In this document: piece after piece, positions 43,101 to 49,403 of the stretch
Numbering within the stretch: the stretch's first letter is position 1
Layout: each line of letters starts with the position of its first letter
Source: Mactromeris polynyma
Lineage: Eukaryota; Mollusca; Bivalvia; Venerida; Mactridae
DNA length: 64,000 nucleotides
Assembly (NCBI GenBank): GCA_032209605.1
Contig: JASFXZ010000014.1
Coordinates: 4,422,912-4,486,911 of the forward strand
Reading direction: 5' to 3'
Notes under the pieces: generated by a model
What the model saw: the letters and a program-made list of their open reading frames with translations, nothing else
Told to the model about the DNA's origin: nothing
Databases searched by the model: none
Translations under genes and position numbers: made by a program

Positions 43101-44018
43101 TTTCGTCTTAGGGTGGGGAAGTCCTGGACTAGTCCAGTTCTTCTCCCCTTGGAAATTATTTTATTTTTTCGTCTTAGGGTGGGGAAGTCCTGGACTAGTC
43201 CAGTTCTTCTCCCCTTGGAAATTATTTTATTTTTTCGTCTTAGGGTGGGGAAGTTCTGGACTGGTTCAGTTCTTCTCCCCTTGTAAAATATCCCCTGGGG
43301 AAGAAACAGGACACTCTTGTTCCCCCTCTAGACCTCTTCCCACCATTTTTAGTCCAGTTTATCTTGTTTCAGACACATCATTTTATTCATATATATAATG
43401 GTTAGACATGTTACAATTTTTTTTATCAATTTAGGTGGGGGGGACTGGACTAGGGGACTGGGGACAAGAGGCCTTGGGGTGATAACTGACATGTGGGGGA
43501 CTGAACCTGTTACACGTCTTCTTTTCCTTGTTACCAAGTAGAGATATTGTAAGTGGAATGCGTAGACTATTTACAATGACTGACTCGTCACTAAATATTT
43601 TACCTTTCTTTCCATTTACATTTCTCGTGCAGGGTTGTGGATGACATGTTTTTTTGTAATGGCTCAATAATGATTTTAATAATAATTCAATATTCATGGC
43701 TGGTTTTAATAATTTTATCTGTGATTTTGAATTGTAATATAGAATTGTAATATATTACTGTAGAAGTCTTCTAATGGGTTTCTAGGTTTGACTCTCCATT
43801 CAGTTTTCTGATTATATTTTCAGGTATTTGAAGATACTACAGATAAATGCGAGTATGAGTCATCGGAGCCCTCAACTCCAGTGAAACAAGTCAGGAATGG
43901 TTCCCAATCAAAGTCTAGTAACATCAGTGCTGGAAACCATTCAGTTTCCCCTCAAGGATCTCGGACACATAATCTCAGAAAACGAAAAGACGACAAAAAA
44001 GTGACAAATGGACATTAA
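25060..44018 (+). CDS. PTDSS1: Phosphatidylserine synthase 1, 11 visible exons, 5' exon missing
   Basis: This enzyme makes phosphatidylserine in the ER membrane by exchanging the head group of phosphatidylcholine (PSS1 type) for serine. The exons join as 25060-25151, 25838-25882, 26570-26688, 29185-29343, 29658-29809, 30955-31096, 31931-32043, 34957-35022, 35820-35919, 36604-36663 and 43824-44018. All junctions are GT-AG and in phase, giving about 413 residues and a TAA stop; human PTDSS1 has 473. Diagnostic blocks seen include [49 protein letters not shown] and [12 protein letters not shown]. The residues essential in mammalian PSS1 (human H172, E197, E200, N209, E212, D216, D221, N226) are all present in register, as is R95, linked to feedback inhibition. 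The tail is basic and hydrophilic. The roughly 60-residue first exon was not located. The sequence resembles PSS1 more than PSS2, but I judged that by eye. Confidence 0.95.
25596..25760. repeat. Dispersed repeat, copy 1
   Basis: Shares gtccttagtaaatttgtagg, cccaga and ggaaatccctg in the same order with 35215-35365. Both copies lie in PTDSS1 introns. The ends are not defined. Confidence 0.5.
25838..25882 (+). CDS. PTDSS1: PTDSS1 visible exon 2
   Basis: This 45-nt exon lies between ctgttttag and gtaagtgtag. It encodes [14 protein letters not shown] plus split glycine codons at both ends. The arginine of PFTRPHP aligns with human R95, a residue known to be needed for feedback inhibition by phosphatidylserine. 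Confidence 0.93.
26570..26688 (+). CDS. PTDSS1: PTDSS1 visible exon 3
   Basis: The exon lies between tgttttcag and gtaagatgg. It encodes [18 protein letters not shown], a membrane segment, followed by a polar stretch ending [15 protein letters not shown]. The start matches the human GLSVLYFLFLVFLLFLN region. The end is in phase 0. Confidence 0.92.
26815..27012. repeat. Short tandem repeat with units of 50-65 bp, about 4 copies
   Basis: Each unit has gccatttggtgtaaaaacg, ttgacacaa and catggccgcc, and then a variable G-rich tract (up to nine G). The changing G run explains the uneven unit length. It lies in the intron after PTDSS1 visible exon 3. Confidence 0.8.
27028..28835. mobile_element. 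TIR element with long arms and a 38-bp satellite core
   Basis: The left arm at about 27028-27153 (agatacttacactcagcact, aaatgagtgctgaa, ccattttctt) is inverted on the right at about 28690-28830 (caagtatctg, gagtgctgagtgc, ttcagcactcattt, aagaaaatggg). The arms are over 100 bp with scattered mismatches. The core is the 38-bp array. No transposase is seen. It lies in the intron before PTDSS1 visible exon 4. Confidence 0.72.
27157..28636. repeat. 38-bp minisatellite, about 39 copies
   Basis: The unit contains attattgcgttttagtgtga and ttaggagatatgggagta. Three consecutive 37-bp units (attggttttag) followed by alternating gataagg units occur twice, starting near 27691 and 28220, an offset of 529 bp equal to 14 units. 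Near 28662-28680 one inverted partial unit (attaattactcccatat) makes a hairpin with the last direct unit. Confidence 0.97.
28948..29150. mobile_element. Short TIR element, GGCCATCCTT family, by exon acceptor
   Basis: The left end aggccatccttaaaaaattg, then tttgtttgcag, is nearly identical to the right arm of 58596-58809. The interior shares aaaaatgctgcgactc with that copy. The right end is decayed (acaaacaattttgtcatt). It stops about 35 bp before PTDSS1 exon 29185-29343. Confidence 0.7.
29185..29343 (+). CDS. PTDSS1: PTDSS1 visible exon 4 (catalytic His, first Glu pair)
   Basis: The exon lies between cattttcag and gtaattatg and is in phase 0 at both ends. It encodes [10 protein letters not shown], then [18 protein letters not shown] and [10 protein letters not shown]. 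The histidine of AHF aligns with human H172 and the two glutamates of WEITE with E197 and E200. The acceptor lies about 30 bp downstream of a TIR element (28948-29150). Confidence 0.95.
29658..29809 (+). CDS. PTDSS1: PTDSS1 visible exon 5 (core catalytic exon)
   Basis: The exon follows ttttgatcag and ends at gtaagagac. It encodes [16 protein letters not shown], then [17 protein letters not shown] and [13 protein letters not shown]. This holds the residues aligning with human N209, E212, D216, D221 and N226, all conserved, so the enzyme should be active. Confidence 0.96.
29810..30954. other. PTDSS1 intron, no other gene
   Basis: AT-rich intron. Bases 30245-30400 contain several ctcccg/cgggag motifs in both orientations, suggesting an old dispersed repeat. 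A poly-A run and gggggg lie near 30755-30780. Confidence 0.5.
30955..31096 (+). CDS. PTDSS1: PTDSS1 visible exon 6
   Basis: The exon follows cattttttcag and ends at gtgtgttc. It encodes [19 protein letters not shown], then [17 protein letters not shown] and a hydrophobic segment ending IVVWQ. It closely matches human [19 protein letters not shown]. Confidence 0.95.
31155..31265 (+). repeat. Fragment of the GGGGGCA Helitron-like family
   Basis: ggggggcacttagatttacc, then cttgtcagtccctccg, matches the start of 40318-40825 (ggggggcatatagatttacc, cttgtccgttcgtcc). Only the left portion is present. Confidence 0.5.
31548..31743. mobile_element. TA-flanked TIR element, 196 bp
   Basis: The left end cagtcaaaccttgaaagtaa and the reverse complement of the right end cagtaaaacctgacttaaaa are imperfect inverted repeats with TA on each side. 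The interior repeats ttattgaggtggtct twice. It is a pogo/Tc1-like MITE in a PTDSS1 intron. Confidence 0.75.
31931..32043 (+). CDS. PTDSS1: PTDSS1 visible exon 7
   Basis: The exon follows cgttcacag and ends at gtatgtatt. It encodes [20 protein letters not shown] and then a hydrophobic stretch ending SAPTIR. The [12 protein letters not shown] block matches human PTDSS1 exactly. A 30-bp minisatellite begins about 90 bp downstream in the next intron. Confidence 0.95.
32137..33157. repeat. 30-bp minisatellite, about 34 copies
   Basis: The unit is ggtgattgaaccacacagga plus gtgaaggatt. Variants are gata/gatt, ccac/cctc and gaa/gag. Because 30 is divisible by three and the unit lacks stops in several frames, open frames of about 350 codons exist on both strands. 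They are array artefacts. The array begins about 94 bp after PTDSS1 visible exon 7. Confidence 0.98.
33721..34230. repeat. 46-bp minisatellite, 11 copies
   Basis: The unit contains gataccattgaggctatagc, ccagcaaccactgcaggtat and tggttt (or tggatt in a run of central copies). The copies are nearly identical, which points to recent expansion. Confidence 0.97.
34237..34398. mobile_element. TA-flanked TIR element, 162 bp (GGACCTC family)
   Basis: The left end cagttggacctcgttcattc and the reverse complement of the right end cagttggacctcttaattcg are inverted repeats with TA flanks on both sides. It belongs to the same family as the outer element at 46682-49403. Confidence 0.82.
34490..34850. repeat. 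Dispersed repeat-like segment in a PTDSS1 intron
   Basis: Contains ttatttttatacgcctgttc, ggtgggcggtctggc, catcaccaaatttggtcaga and cctcgggagttataacc. These resemble a common molluscan dispersed repeat (from memory). Boundaries are not seen; coding potential is negligible. Confidence 0.35.
34957..35022 (+). CDS. PTDSS1: PTDSS1 visible exon 8
   Basis: This 66-nt exon lies between tttttcag and gtaagatat. It encodes [20 protein letters not shown] plus one more residue, matching human [20 protein letters not shown]. Split codons at both ends match the neighbouring exons. Confidence 0.94.
35215..35365. repeat. Dispersed repeat, copy 2
   Basis: Second copy of the 25596-25760 family, with atccttagtaaatttgtagg, gcatcagaga and ggaaatccctga. 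Confidence 0.5.
35395..35515 (-). mobile_element. tRNA-derived SINE fragment
   Basis: On the - strand, tagttcagtggctaagtggt carries an A-box match, ttctaacacgag resembles a Val-AAC anticodon arm, and gttgcagttgcgaacacc is B-box-like. It is decayed and lies in a PTDSS1 intron. Confidence 0.5.
35820..35919 (+). CDS. PTDSS1: PTDSS1 visible exon 9
   Basis: The exon follows catcatttcag and ends at gtatttcat. It encodes [18 protein letters not shown], then [15 protein letters not shown]. It matches the human FLEAIVCIKFGQDLF region. Confidence 0.92.
36402..36608. repeat. 130-bp duplication carrying a splice acceptor
   Basis: ggccaactctggagaagttg through atatcattttcagatgtt (about 36418-36478) recurs 130 bp later as ggccactctggagaggttg through atcatatttcagatgtt (36548-36608). 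The second copy supplies the acceptor of PTDSS1 exon 36604-36663. Both copies begin with the gagaggttg motif seen in the repeats at 17405 and 45258. Confidence 0.75.
36604..36663 (+). CDS. PTDSS1: PTDSS1 visible exon 10 (last membrane segment)
   Basis: This 60-nt, phase-0 exon follows tatttcag and ends at gtaacata. It encodes [20 protein letters not shown], a hydrophobic helix with a basic end, in the position of the final human membrane segment. Sequence identity is low, so assignment rests on position, phase and hydropathy. A decayed copy of its acceptor region lies 130 bp upstream. Confidence 0.82.
36735..37490. mobile_element. TIR element with many GCGAT motifs, about 750 bp
   Basis: Left aggggtgcgtttcatcaa and the reverse complement of the right end tggggggcgtttatcaa-like sequence (gggcgttttatcaac) are inverted repeats. 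Both arms are packed with gcgat/atcgc words (more than a dozen within about 150 bp of each end). No transposase is seen. It lies in the PTDSS1 intron after 36663. Confidence 0.65.
37539..37641. repeat. 34-bp tandem repeat, 3 copies
   Basis: The unit is attgctgtaagctacatgta plus ccatttatgatag. The copies are identical or nearly so. Confidence 0.92.
37642..38405. other. PTDSS1 intron, nothing identified
   Basis: AT-rich sequence without exon-like segments that fit PTDSS1 or clear repeats. Confidence 0.4.
38407..39194. mobile_element. TIR element, AAAGCGGCAT ends, about 790 bp
   Basis: Left gtaaagcggcattacatatt and the reverse complement of the right end ttaaagcggcatcacattat are inverted repeats. 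A second inner inverted pair lies at about 38803-38830 and 39030-39060 (ttacaatatttatctccctt with its complement). A run of 15 G lies at about 39123-39137. No coding capacity was found. Confidence 0.6.
39422..39442 (+). CDS. Candidate 21-nt in-frame microexon of PTDSS1
   Basis: A long pyrimidine tract ends in ttttattag. It is followed by 21 open bases encoding GIVRTCK and a strong donor, gtaaggca. The length is a multiple of three, and the flanking exons (36604-36663 and 43824-44018) join in phase 0 with or without it. The sites are seen; use of the exon is inference. It may be a chance pair of sites or an alternatively spliced segment of the cytosolic tail. Confidence 0.3.
39443..40060. other. 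PTDSS1 intron, nothing identified
   Basis: AT-rich. Bases 39560-39850 (cccttttagaagaaaaggag, cttaagctgtgtagatgtg) look like decayed dispersed repeat, but no ends were found. Confidence 0.4.
40061..40317. repeat. 41-bp tandem repeat decaying rightward
   Basis: Three clean units contain catttctgtagtatggacca and tttctcttctattgat, followed by degenerate units. More degenerate units (gaccatttctgtactattga) appear after 40835, so the array is split by the element at 40318-40825. Confidence 0.8.
40318..40825 (+). mobile_element. GGGGGCAT Helitron/Helentron-like non-autonomous element
   Basis: It starts with atgcccccactctgaaaagg followed by a G run, has accttgtccgttcgtcc-type sequence, two related internal blocks (attaaactttacaggaatgt and attaaactttgcaggaatgt), and ends gtgggggcatctgtgtccta then cggacgcattctag. 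The hairpin gtcctacggac lies just before a terminal CTAG, as expected for a Helitron CTRR 3' end. It interrupts the 41-bp array on both sides. Confidence 0.6.
40826..42115. other. PTDSS1 intron with decayed array remnant
   Basis: Bases 40835-40960 are degenerate 41-bp units. Later sequence is AT-rich. Bases 41922-42012 (tgacccttgagccagaatcc, gaactagtggaa) resemble 1558-1651. An open stretch at 40791-41210 crosses the element end and the degenerate array, and is not a convincing gene. Confidence 0.45.
42116..42765. repeat. 52-bp minisatellite, about 12.5 copies
   Basis: The unit contains gttcttccccacccagtctg, tttcttcccaggggaagttc and tggacctgtgca. It includes the near-palindrome cttcccaggggaag. 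Copy-to-copy differences are in the C run (three to nine C). Long open frames on both strands are artefacts of the repeat. Confidence 0.97.
42825..43285. repeat. 66-bp tandem repeat, about 5 clean copies
   Basis: Units contain ccttggaaattattttattt, tttcgtcttagggtggggaa and gtcctggactagtccagttc. They share ggggaagt-ctgga and agttcttc blocks with the adjacent 52-bp array, so the two arrays are related. The centre tggactagtcca is a perfect 12-bp palindrome with longer imperfect arms. Confidence 0.93.
43286..43823. other. PTDSS1 intron, nothing identified
   Basis: Pyrimidine- and G-rich repeat edge followed by AT-rich sequence to the acceptor of the last exon. Confidence 0.4.
43824..44018 (+). 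CDS. PTDSS1: PTDSS1 last coding exon and stop
   Basis: The exon follows atattttcag. It encodes a hydrophilic tail starting [19 protein letters not shown] and ending in a basic [12 protein letters not shown] before TAA. The human tail ends similarly (SKVTNGVGKK). The 3' UTR begins at 44019 and contains a 21-bp minisatellite. Confidence 0.88.
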   Translation, partial: VFEDTTDKCEYESSEPSTPVKQVRNGSQSKSSNISAGNHSVSPQGSRTHNLRKRKDDKKVTNGH

Positions 44019-44079
44019 TGAATGATATGAATGAAGCATGTCGTTTCTGAATTTTTCTCTTATGTTTTTTTATCCTATT

Positions 44080-44394
44080 CATTTGTAGCACTGATGTCTC
44101 CATTTGTAGCACTGATGTCTCCATTTGTAGCACTGATGTCTCCATTTGTAGCACTGATGTCTCCATTTGTAGCACTGATGTCTCCATTTGTAGCACTGAT
44201 GTCTCCATTTGTAGCACTGATGTCTCCATTTGTAGCACTGATGTCTCCATTTGTAGCACTGATGTCTCCATTTGTAGCACTGATGTCTCCATTTGTAGCA
44301 CTGATGTCTCCATTTGTAGCACTGATGTCTCCATTTGTAGCACTGATGTCTCCATTTGTAGCACTGATGTCTCCATTTGAAGCACTGATGTCTC
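44080..44394. repeat. 21-bp minisatellite in the PTDSS1 3' UTR, 15 copies
   Basis: The unit catttgtagcactgatgtct plus c starts 61 nt after the PTDSS1 stop and repeats at exactly 21 bp. Only the last copy differs (tttgaagc). If the 3' UTR extends past 44394, the array is transcribed. Frames across it stay open on both strands only because 21 is divisible by three. Confidence 0.97.
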
Positions 44395-44933
44395 TATCCT
44401 TGTTGTCTTGACATACACAGACCTGTTTACCTTTATGTTTTTTTGCGTATTTATATGCTTTTTTAACATAAAATACGCACTAGTCAACATACGCTTCATA
44501 GTTGATCACACATTTTGAAAAAAATGCTGGGGCCGAAAATCGCTCAAACCTGATGTTATAATTGTTCATCATCTGGATTTGTACTTCATTTACTTTGCGC
44601 TTGTGCTTCATTTACTTTACTTTGCGCTACTTTTTTCGGGGTTAAGTTGTTCAGATGATTTGGAACACTTCTGCTGTGTTCGTTGTTGGAAAGTAAAATA
44701 TGGTGGCGCCATCGCCGTCCTCCACTGTGAACAAAAATAGAGTTGAAATATAGACATGTTTCTCAAGGTTTTAGTGAGAAAAACAAGTCCACACATTAAA
44801 AGGAAAAAATACACATTTCTTTACTGATGTGCTACATGGTTGAACGGAAAGGGTAAACAGGTCTACATACACGTTACACATAGGCTTGTACTTGCATCTC
44901 TATACTTCTTCCTCAAATTGTCTTCTGATGTTT
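44395..44933. other. Probable PTDSS1 3' UTR or intergenic sequence
   Basis: No gene seen. No canonical AATAAA occurs directly after the stop; the first lies near 45203, so the polyadenylation site is not settled. Confidence 0.35.
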
Positions 44934-45177
44934 AGGCCAACTTCAAAAAATGTTTGTTTGGCATTACCCTACTTACTCCTGAAAATGGCTGCAACTCAAA
45001 AAAATCTTGGAGGTATCGTGAGTGTGGCAACATTTTATTGGAGCTGCTTATTAATAGCTGAAACTTGATTGGCCATTAAAAAGTAATAATGAAAAATTAA
45101 TTACCTACCTACTGGCAGTTCCCTCCTAAATTTTACTGGGAAAGGTTATGGAATACAAATATTTTTTTGGATGGCCT
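44934..45177. mobile_element. TIR element, 244 bp, GGCCA family
   Basis: Left aggccaacttcaaaaaatgt, ttgtttggcattaccct, and the reverse complement of the right end aggccatccaaaaaaatatt, ttgtattccataacc, are inverted repeats. The interior (aacttgattggccatt, aattaattacctacct) matches the partial copies at 2565-2922. Confidence 0.72.
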
Positions 45178-45257
45178 AAAATGTTTCATTATACTTCACA
45201 AAAATAAACCACTCCATTTTTCATGTTCAGTTTTTGTGCACATTATGAAGGATACTG

Positions 45258-45627
45258 TTGTTGAAGAGAGGTTGTTGCTCGAGAAAGGGCCCCTTTGGAG
45301 AGGTTGTTGCTTGAGAGAGGGTCAATTTGGAGAGGTTGTTGCTTATGAGAGTGCCCCTTTGGAAAGGTTGGTGCTTGTGAGAGTGCCCCTTTGGAGAGGT
45401 AATTGCTCAAGAGAGGGCCCCTTTGGAGAGGTTGGTGCTCGAGAGAGAGCCGCTGTGGAGAAGTTGTTGCTCGAGAGGGTCGCTCTGGAGAGGTTGTTGC
45501 TCGAGAGAGAGCCGCTGTGGAGAGGTTGTTGCTCGAGAGGGTCGCTCTGGAGAGGTTGTTGCTCGAGAGGGTCGCTCTGGAGAGGTTGTTGCTCGAGAGG
45601 GTCGCTCTAGAGAGGATGCATTGTAGG
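45258..45627. repeat. Tandem array of GAGAGGTTGTTGCTCGAGAG units
   Basis: Units of about 36-39 bp carry gagaggttgttgctcgagag followed by ggcccctttg or ggtcgctctg. Early units are diverged; the last six are nearly uniform with alternating short and long forms. It ends in gaggatgcattgtag, like the terminus of the 17405-23524 element. The frames here are array artefacts. Confidence 0.85.
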
Positions 45628-46250
45628 AGTAAGATTACTTACGAATTATATAAGTGCTTTAAATGTCATAATATAATAATTATAGATAAATATGTATATT
45701 TATTGAATTAGATTCAAGGTATTGAGTAATACTCAGTTGTTTCCTAGTCACTTACAATTCTATGAATAAATATTTTCTCATATCACTTAGGTCCTACATT
45801 TCTTTGTTGATTGTTATATTTGGTAATTTTACAAGTTTGTCTATCTTGAGTGGGTTTTTTTAATGAATTTTTGAAAATTTGGGATAAGTATTATTAGTAA
45901 AGTTCAGATTTTACTGATTTGGTAAAAATATATTGTGAGTATAGTTCAGATATAATGATTCAAAGGTATCTTTTTTGTATAAAAAACCCTGTAACAAAAT
46001 TGTTTATTTTGAAGTTCGTGCTTATTGTTGAAATGTGCTTTGAGTTGAATCTCATCTTAGTCATATTATTTGAGTTCCCACCTAGCATGGATATGTCGTA
46101 AGATATTCCAATTACTATATTATCTTCCTACAATATTGGAGAGTTTTTGTTTTTTTGGTGTGGTTGCCCATTGGTCAGTATGTCCAACACAAATTTGGGT
46201 CAGATAAAGATTTGTATGTGAGAAAATAAACTGAATGCATATTTATTTAG
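45628..46250. other. Intergenic, nothing identified
   Basis: AT-rich with several AATAAA motifs (for example near 45763), any of which could serve as a distal PTDSS1 polyadenylation signal. Confidence 0.4.
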
Positions 46251-46545
46251 GCCTAAAATATATGTTTGTTTCAGGTTTCATGCCCAAAAAAAAATGGGTA
46301 GGTAGTGATAATTCTTTTAAATTTTCAAACAAAGCAAACTTAACATAGATTTGAATATATGTTAAAAGACAAATCCCTTTTCCCTTAACAAGGATAATGT
46401 TTAATCACAGTGAACATAATGCCTATAGCTGCAATACTCGTAAAAGCGTTTAATAATTGGGCAGAAATATGAACCTAAAGAAACTTTACTAAAAAGAATA
46501 ATAATGTAAACACGCAAAAAAATGTTGTGTCTTGTTGAAACAGCA
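46251..46545. mobile_element. TTTGTTTCAGGTTTC element, decayed copy
   Basis: The left end atatgtttgtttcaggtttc, then atgccc, and the interior (gacaaatcccttttccctta, ataatgtttaatca, gaaatatgaacctaaagaaa) match 61330-61691 over about 280 bp. The right arm is missing or decayed. Confidence 0.68.
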
Positions 46546-47967
46546 TAAAGGGGGAAATTTATAACATGTTTCAGTCTATTGAAAAAATCGCATTAAATAG
46601 AAAAACTGAGGGTTAGGTCAATCTTTGTGCTGGTTTCACATATATTTTCTGTTTTACAACCTATCTACAATTTGTCAGTTACAGTCGGACCTCTTTCATT
46701 CGTATTCATGGGGGTCCAAAATTTCATTTTGAATTACACACTGCAACTCCATTATAACGCAATCGGGGGGGGGGGGTCCATGACTCGTGATTGCGTTATA
46801 TCCAACCGCGAAATAAATCTAAAGACAAATGAACCATAGAGAAGGGATACCAACTTATCTCACCCACCCAATATAGCGTTGTGCATACTACGTTTTCATG
46901 AATATCGTATTCATTTTTATAAATAGGAAGATGACAAAATATAAAACCTATTTATGCAGTATTATTTTAAACTATTTAAAAAAACTCATAAACTATTAAA
47001 ATAAAGCTAAAATATGGTCATTTCTCTTTCAGAACTGCGATATTTTGGCGGCGTTTGTATTATTTGTTACCTGTGAAAATGACCTGTGACACTCGCAAAG
47101 TACATGTGAAAATTGCAGATTTCGAATGACAATTAAATTTAAATAATTATATCTAAATAAATTTTCCTACCTATCGATATTATCCGTTATTTACCAGAAC
47201 AAAAGAACAATCCATCGTGTAAAACTGTTGATTGGACCAATCACGCGTGAAAAATGCGATGGCCTACATTTTTTTGCACCACGCCCGGTCGTATCTATAT
47301 TACATTTGTCTCATAAAGCATTTCACGCCAATTAAAATATATCCAAAAGTGCATCATTAACTAAATCACCACCCATGGTGGTCGACCTTGGAAATTAGAA
47401 GACAGAAGACAACACGGCGTCTCTGAACTCTGTGAGTAGAAATTTTTCGACATGGTCGCATCAAACATTAGGCCGACTACACTATTGATCTAACAAGACA
47501 CGGCACCTTAGTAGTCTGCAAGAACATTGTTTTTGACTTGCAGCACTTCAATCATTCCGTGCCGATTAGTCCGCTTTTTCCTTGACTTAAAAGGTAAACA
47601 TGCCGATACGCAGCTACTTTTTGTGAGAGATTGAGAAATAGTCGACCGACACATCTAGTAGATCTGTGTGAACAACAAGTGTTGTATTAATCGTAATTAG
47701 CACATTCGGATATAGCAAGCAGGTTTGCATTGTCATTATTTAGTTTATTGGGGATTAACACTGCTTTATTCCATGATTGACATGCCCTGCGGTCATTCAC
47801 TCAAAGAAATCTCGCCGGTTCGCGATCATCTTATTGGTCAAGGTAAGGAGAATAATTGGGCGTGTCTTGACGACTGCATCAGCAATACCTGTGACGTCAT
47901 AGATTCAGCACAATCCAAGGTCAAATTACGTTGGTATTTATGGAATGTATTGAAAAACATTAGAAGG

Positions 47968-48249
47968 GTAGCGGATATGTAGTTCAGTGGTAACACACTC
48001 GACTAGTAATCCAGGGATCGCAGGTTCGATTGCCTGCTCCATCAATGGCAGTACTAACAGTCTTTCGGACGAGACTTTAAAAACCAAGGTTCTGTGTATA
48101 ATGCTTTACATCAAACAAGGGGTGCTTCTGGAACTGGGACATCTCCTGTATCATGCACTATCTTCCAAAAATCTAAAATGACTAACATTCTTCCGGAGGT
48201 GTCGCCCATATGGGTCACCGGTGGCAATGATAAATAAACGCAAATACAA
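47968..48249 (+). mobile_element. tRNA-derived SINE with a perfect 15-bp target duplication
   Basis: It has a tRNA-like head: tagttcagtggtaa matches the A box, ctagtaatc resembles a Thr-AGT anticodon loop, and caggttcgattgcctg is a B box with stem. A body follows with tctttcggacgagactttaa, and an A-rich tail. The flanks aaaaacattagaagg at 47953-47967 and 48250-48264 are identical, a clean target-site duplication. The acceptor stem does not pair, so this is not a working tRNA gene. It sits inside the 46739-49336 element. Confidence 0.9.
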
Positions 48250-48301
48250 AAAAACATTAGAAGGTGATATTTGTGTAAATATTGATGGTTATCATAATTG
48301 G

Positions 48302-49082
48302 ACAGTTAAACTTCGATAACTCAAACAGACGAAAACTCGAGAACCCAGGATTTGTCGAGGAAATGTCCCGGACTTTATTTCTTCTATTTTCATATAAAAT
48401 ATACCGCTGATAACTCGAGCAGAAATAAGTCGAAAACTCGAGCACCCTTGCTGGTCCCAAGTGCACAAACTATACACAATAGCTTACTGGTAACTCGAGG
48501 ACACATTTTCACACATTGTTTAAAGGGCAGCTCCAAATAATCAAACAATGAAACGGTGTTAAACTTTTCCCGAGTTGTACAACTTTACAATTATTGAGGT
48601 GTGAAAAATGATTATTGCAGTATGCACAAAACATACATATATCAATTAAAAAGGCCAATTGAGACGATAATTATGAGAAATAATTTTGAGAATTTAATTA
48701 TGAGATCGTCAACTTTTTAACTTAGGAGCGATCTCCACGACGCATAAATATAATGGTGCAAGCGTGAAGCAAACATCCGGATTGAACACGTATATTCATG
48801 AACTTTATTTCGTCTGTAATACAAAAATAAGTAATGCAAATATACTACTTTTATTAAGACTTGGACTTTACTTTTATTTTAATGTGGAAATGTAGTGAGT
48901 AGAAATATGAAACTATGAAATAAATATGAAACAACTGGTACAAGAGTGAAAAACTATGAAATAAGGCATTTCATAAAAAACACTAAAAGGACATGATGGA
49001 AACTCTGGGTCACTCGAAACATCGGGTAACTCGAGCTTTTCGGATGTACCCCAGTGTCCTCGAGTTATCGAAGTTTAACTGT
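48302..49082. mobile_element. Third TIR element, ACTCGAG-rich, 781 bp
   Basis: Left acagttaaacttcgataact and the reverse complement of the right end are identical for about 21 bp. Both arms carry repeated aactcgag/ctcgag words (near 48335, 48414, 48437, 48494, 49030, 49057), a possible transposase-binding array. No transposase ORF is seen. It is inserted in the 46739-49336 element. Confidence 0.82.
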
Positions 49083-49403
49083 ATATCTCGGTAGACTTAT
49101 GGCTGCGTATATTCAATATAAGAAATGTAGTCGATTCGCGATCGCGGTTCGTTAACAGCACATGATTTTGTGAAAAAGCAGGCAGCAAATGGCGGAAAAA
49201 TACGATTTTGATCAATTTTGTTTCCTATTTTTGACAAATTTTAGGATTTTTCATGAAAATAATCCGGAGCCATAACGACGTCGCGTTATAATGGATATCT
49301 TGTTTTAACCGACCGCGTAGTAACTGAGTTGCAGTGTACATAGTTTCGAAAAGTCCATCCAAGTATTCGAATATAGGTTTGTCAGATAAATGAGGTCCGA
49401 CTG

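Larger units (their letters stand above)
46739..49336. mobile_element. Second-level TIR element inside the outer MITE
   Basis: Left cactgcaactccattataac and the reverse complement of the right end cactgcaactcagttactac share an 11-bp perfect terminus and further similarity, including gcgttata motifs near both ends. It is flanked by taca on both sides, a candidate 4-bp duplication (or TA plus chance). Without its own insertions it is about 1.5 kb. It has no recognisable transposase. Confidence 0.72.
46682..49403. mobile_element. Outer TIR element of a nested cluster (GGACCTC family)
   Basis: Left cagtcggacctctttcattc and the reverse complement of the right end cagtcggacctcatttatct are inverted repeats with TA on each side. 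The left arm matches the 162-bp MITE at 34237-34398. Removing the 2.6-kb inner insertion leaves an element of about 125 bp, the right size for this family. Confidence 0.82.

Noticed and set aside
43975..44499. Repeat peptide METSVLQ (- strand) and MSPFVAL (+ strand)
   Set aside because: Both come from the 21-bp array after the PTDSS1 stop; frame openness follows from the unit length.
45167..45711. Leucine/arginine-rich frames up to 147 codons
   Set aside because: They are readings of the gagaggttg tandem array; three overlapping frames are equally open.
47968..48045. Functional tRNA-Thr gene
   Set aside because: A and B boxes are good, but the acceptor stem does not pair, and the segment continues into a SINE body flanked by a target duplication.
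46739..49336. Autonomous transposon with transposase
   Set aside because: No frame in the non-nested parts encodes a DDE-type protein; only short chance ORFs are present.
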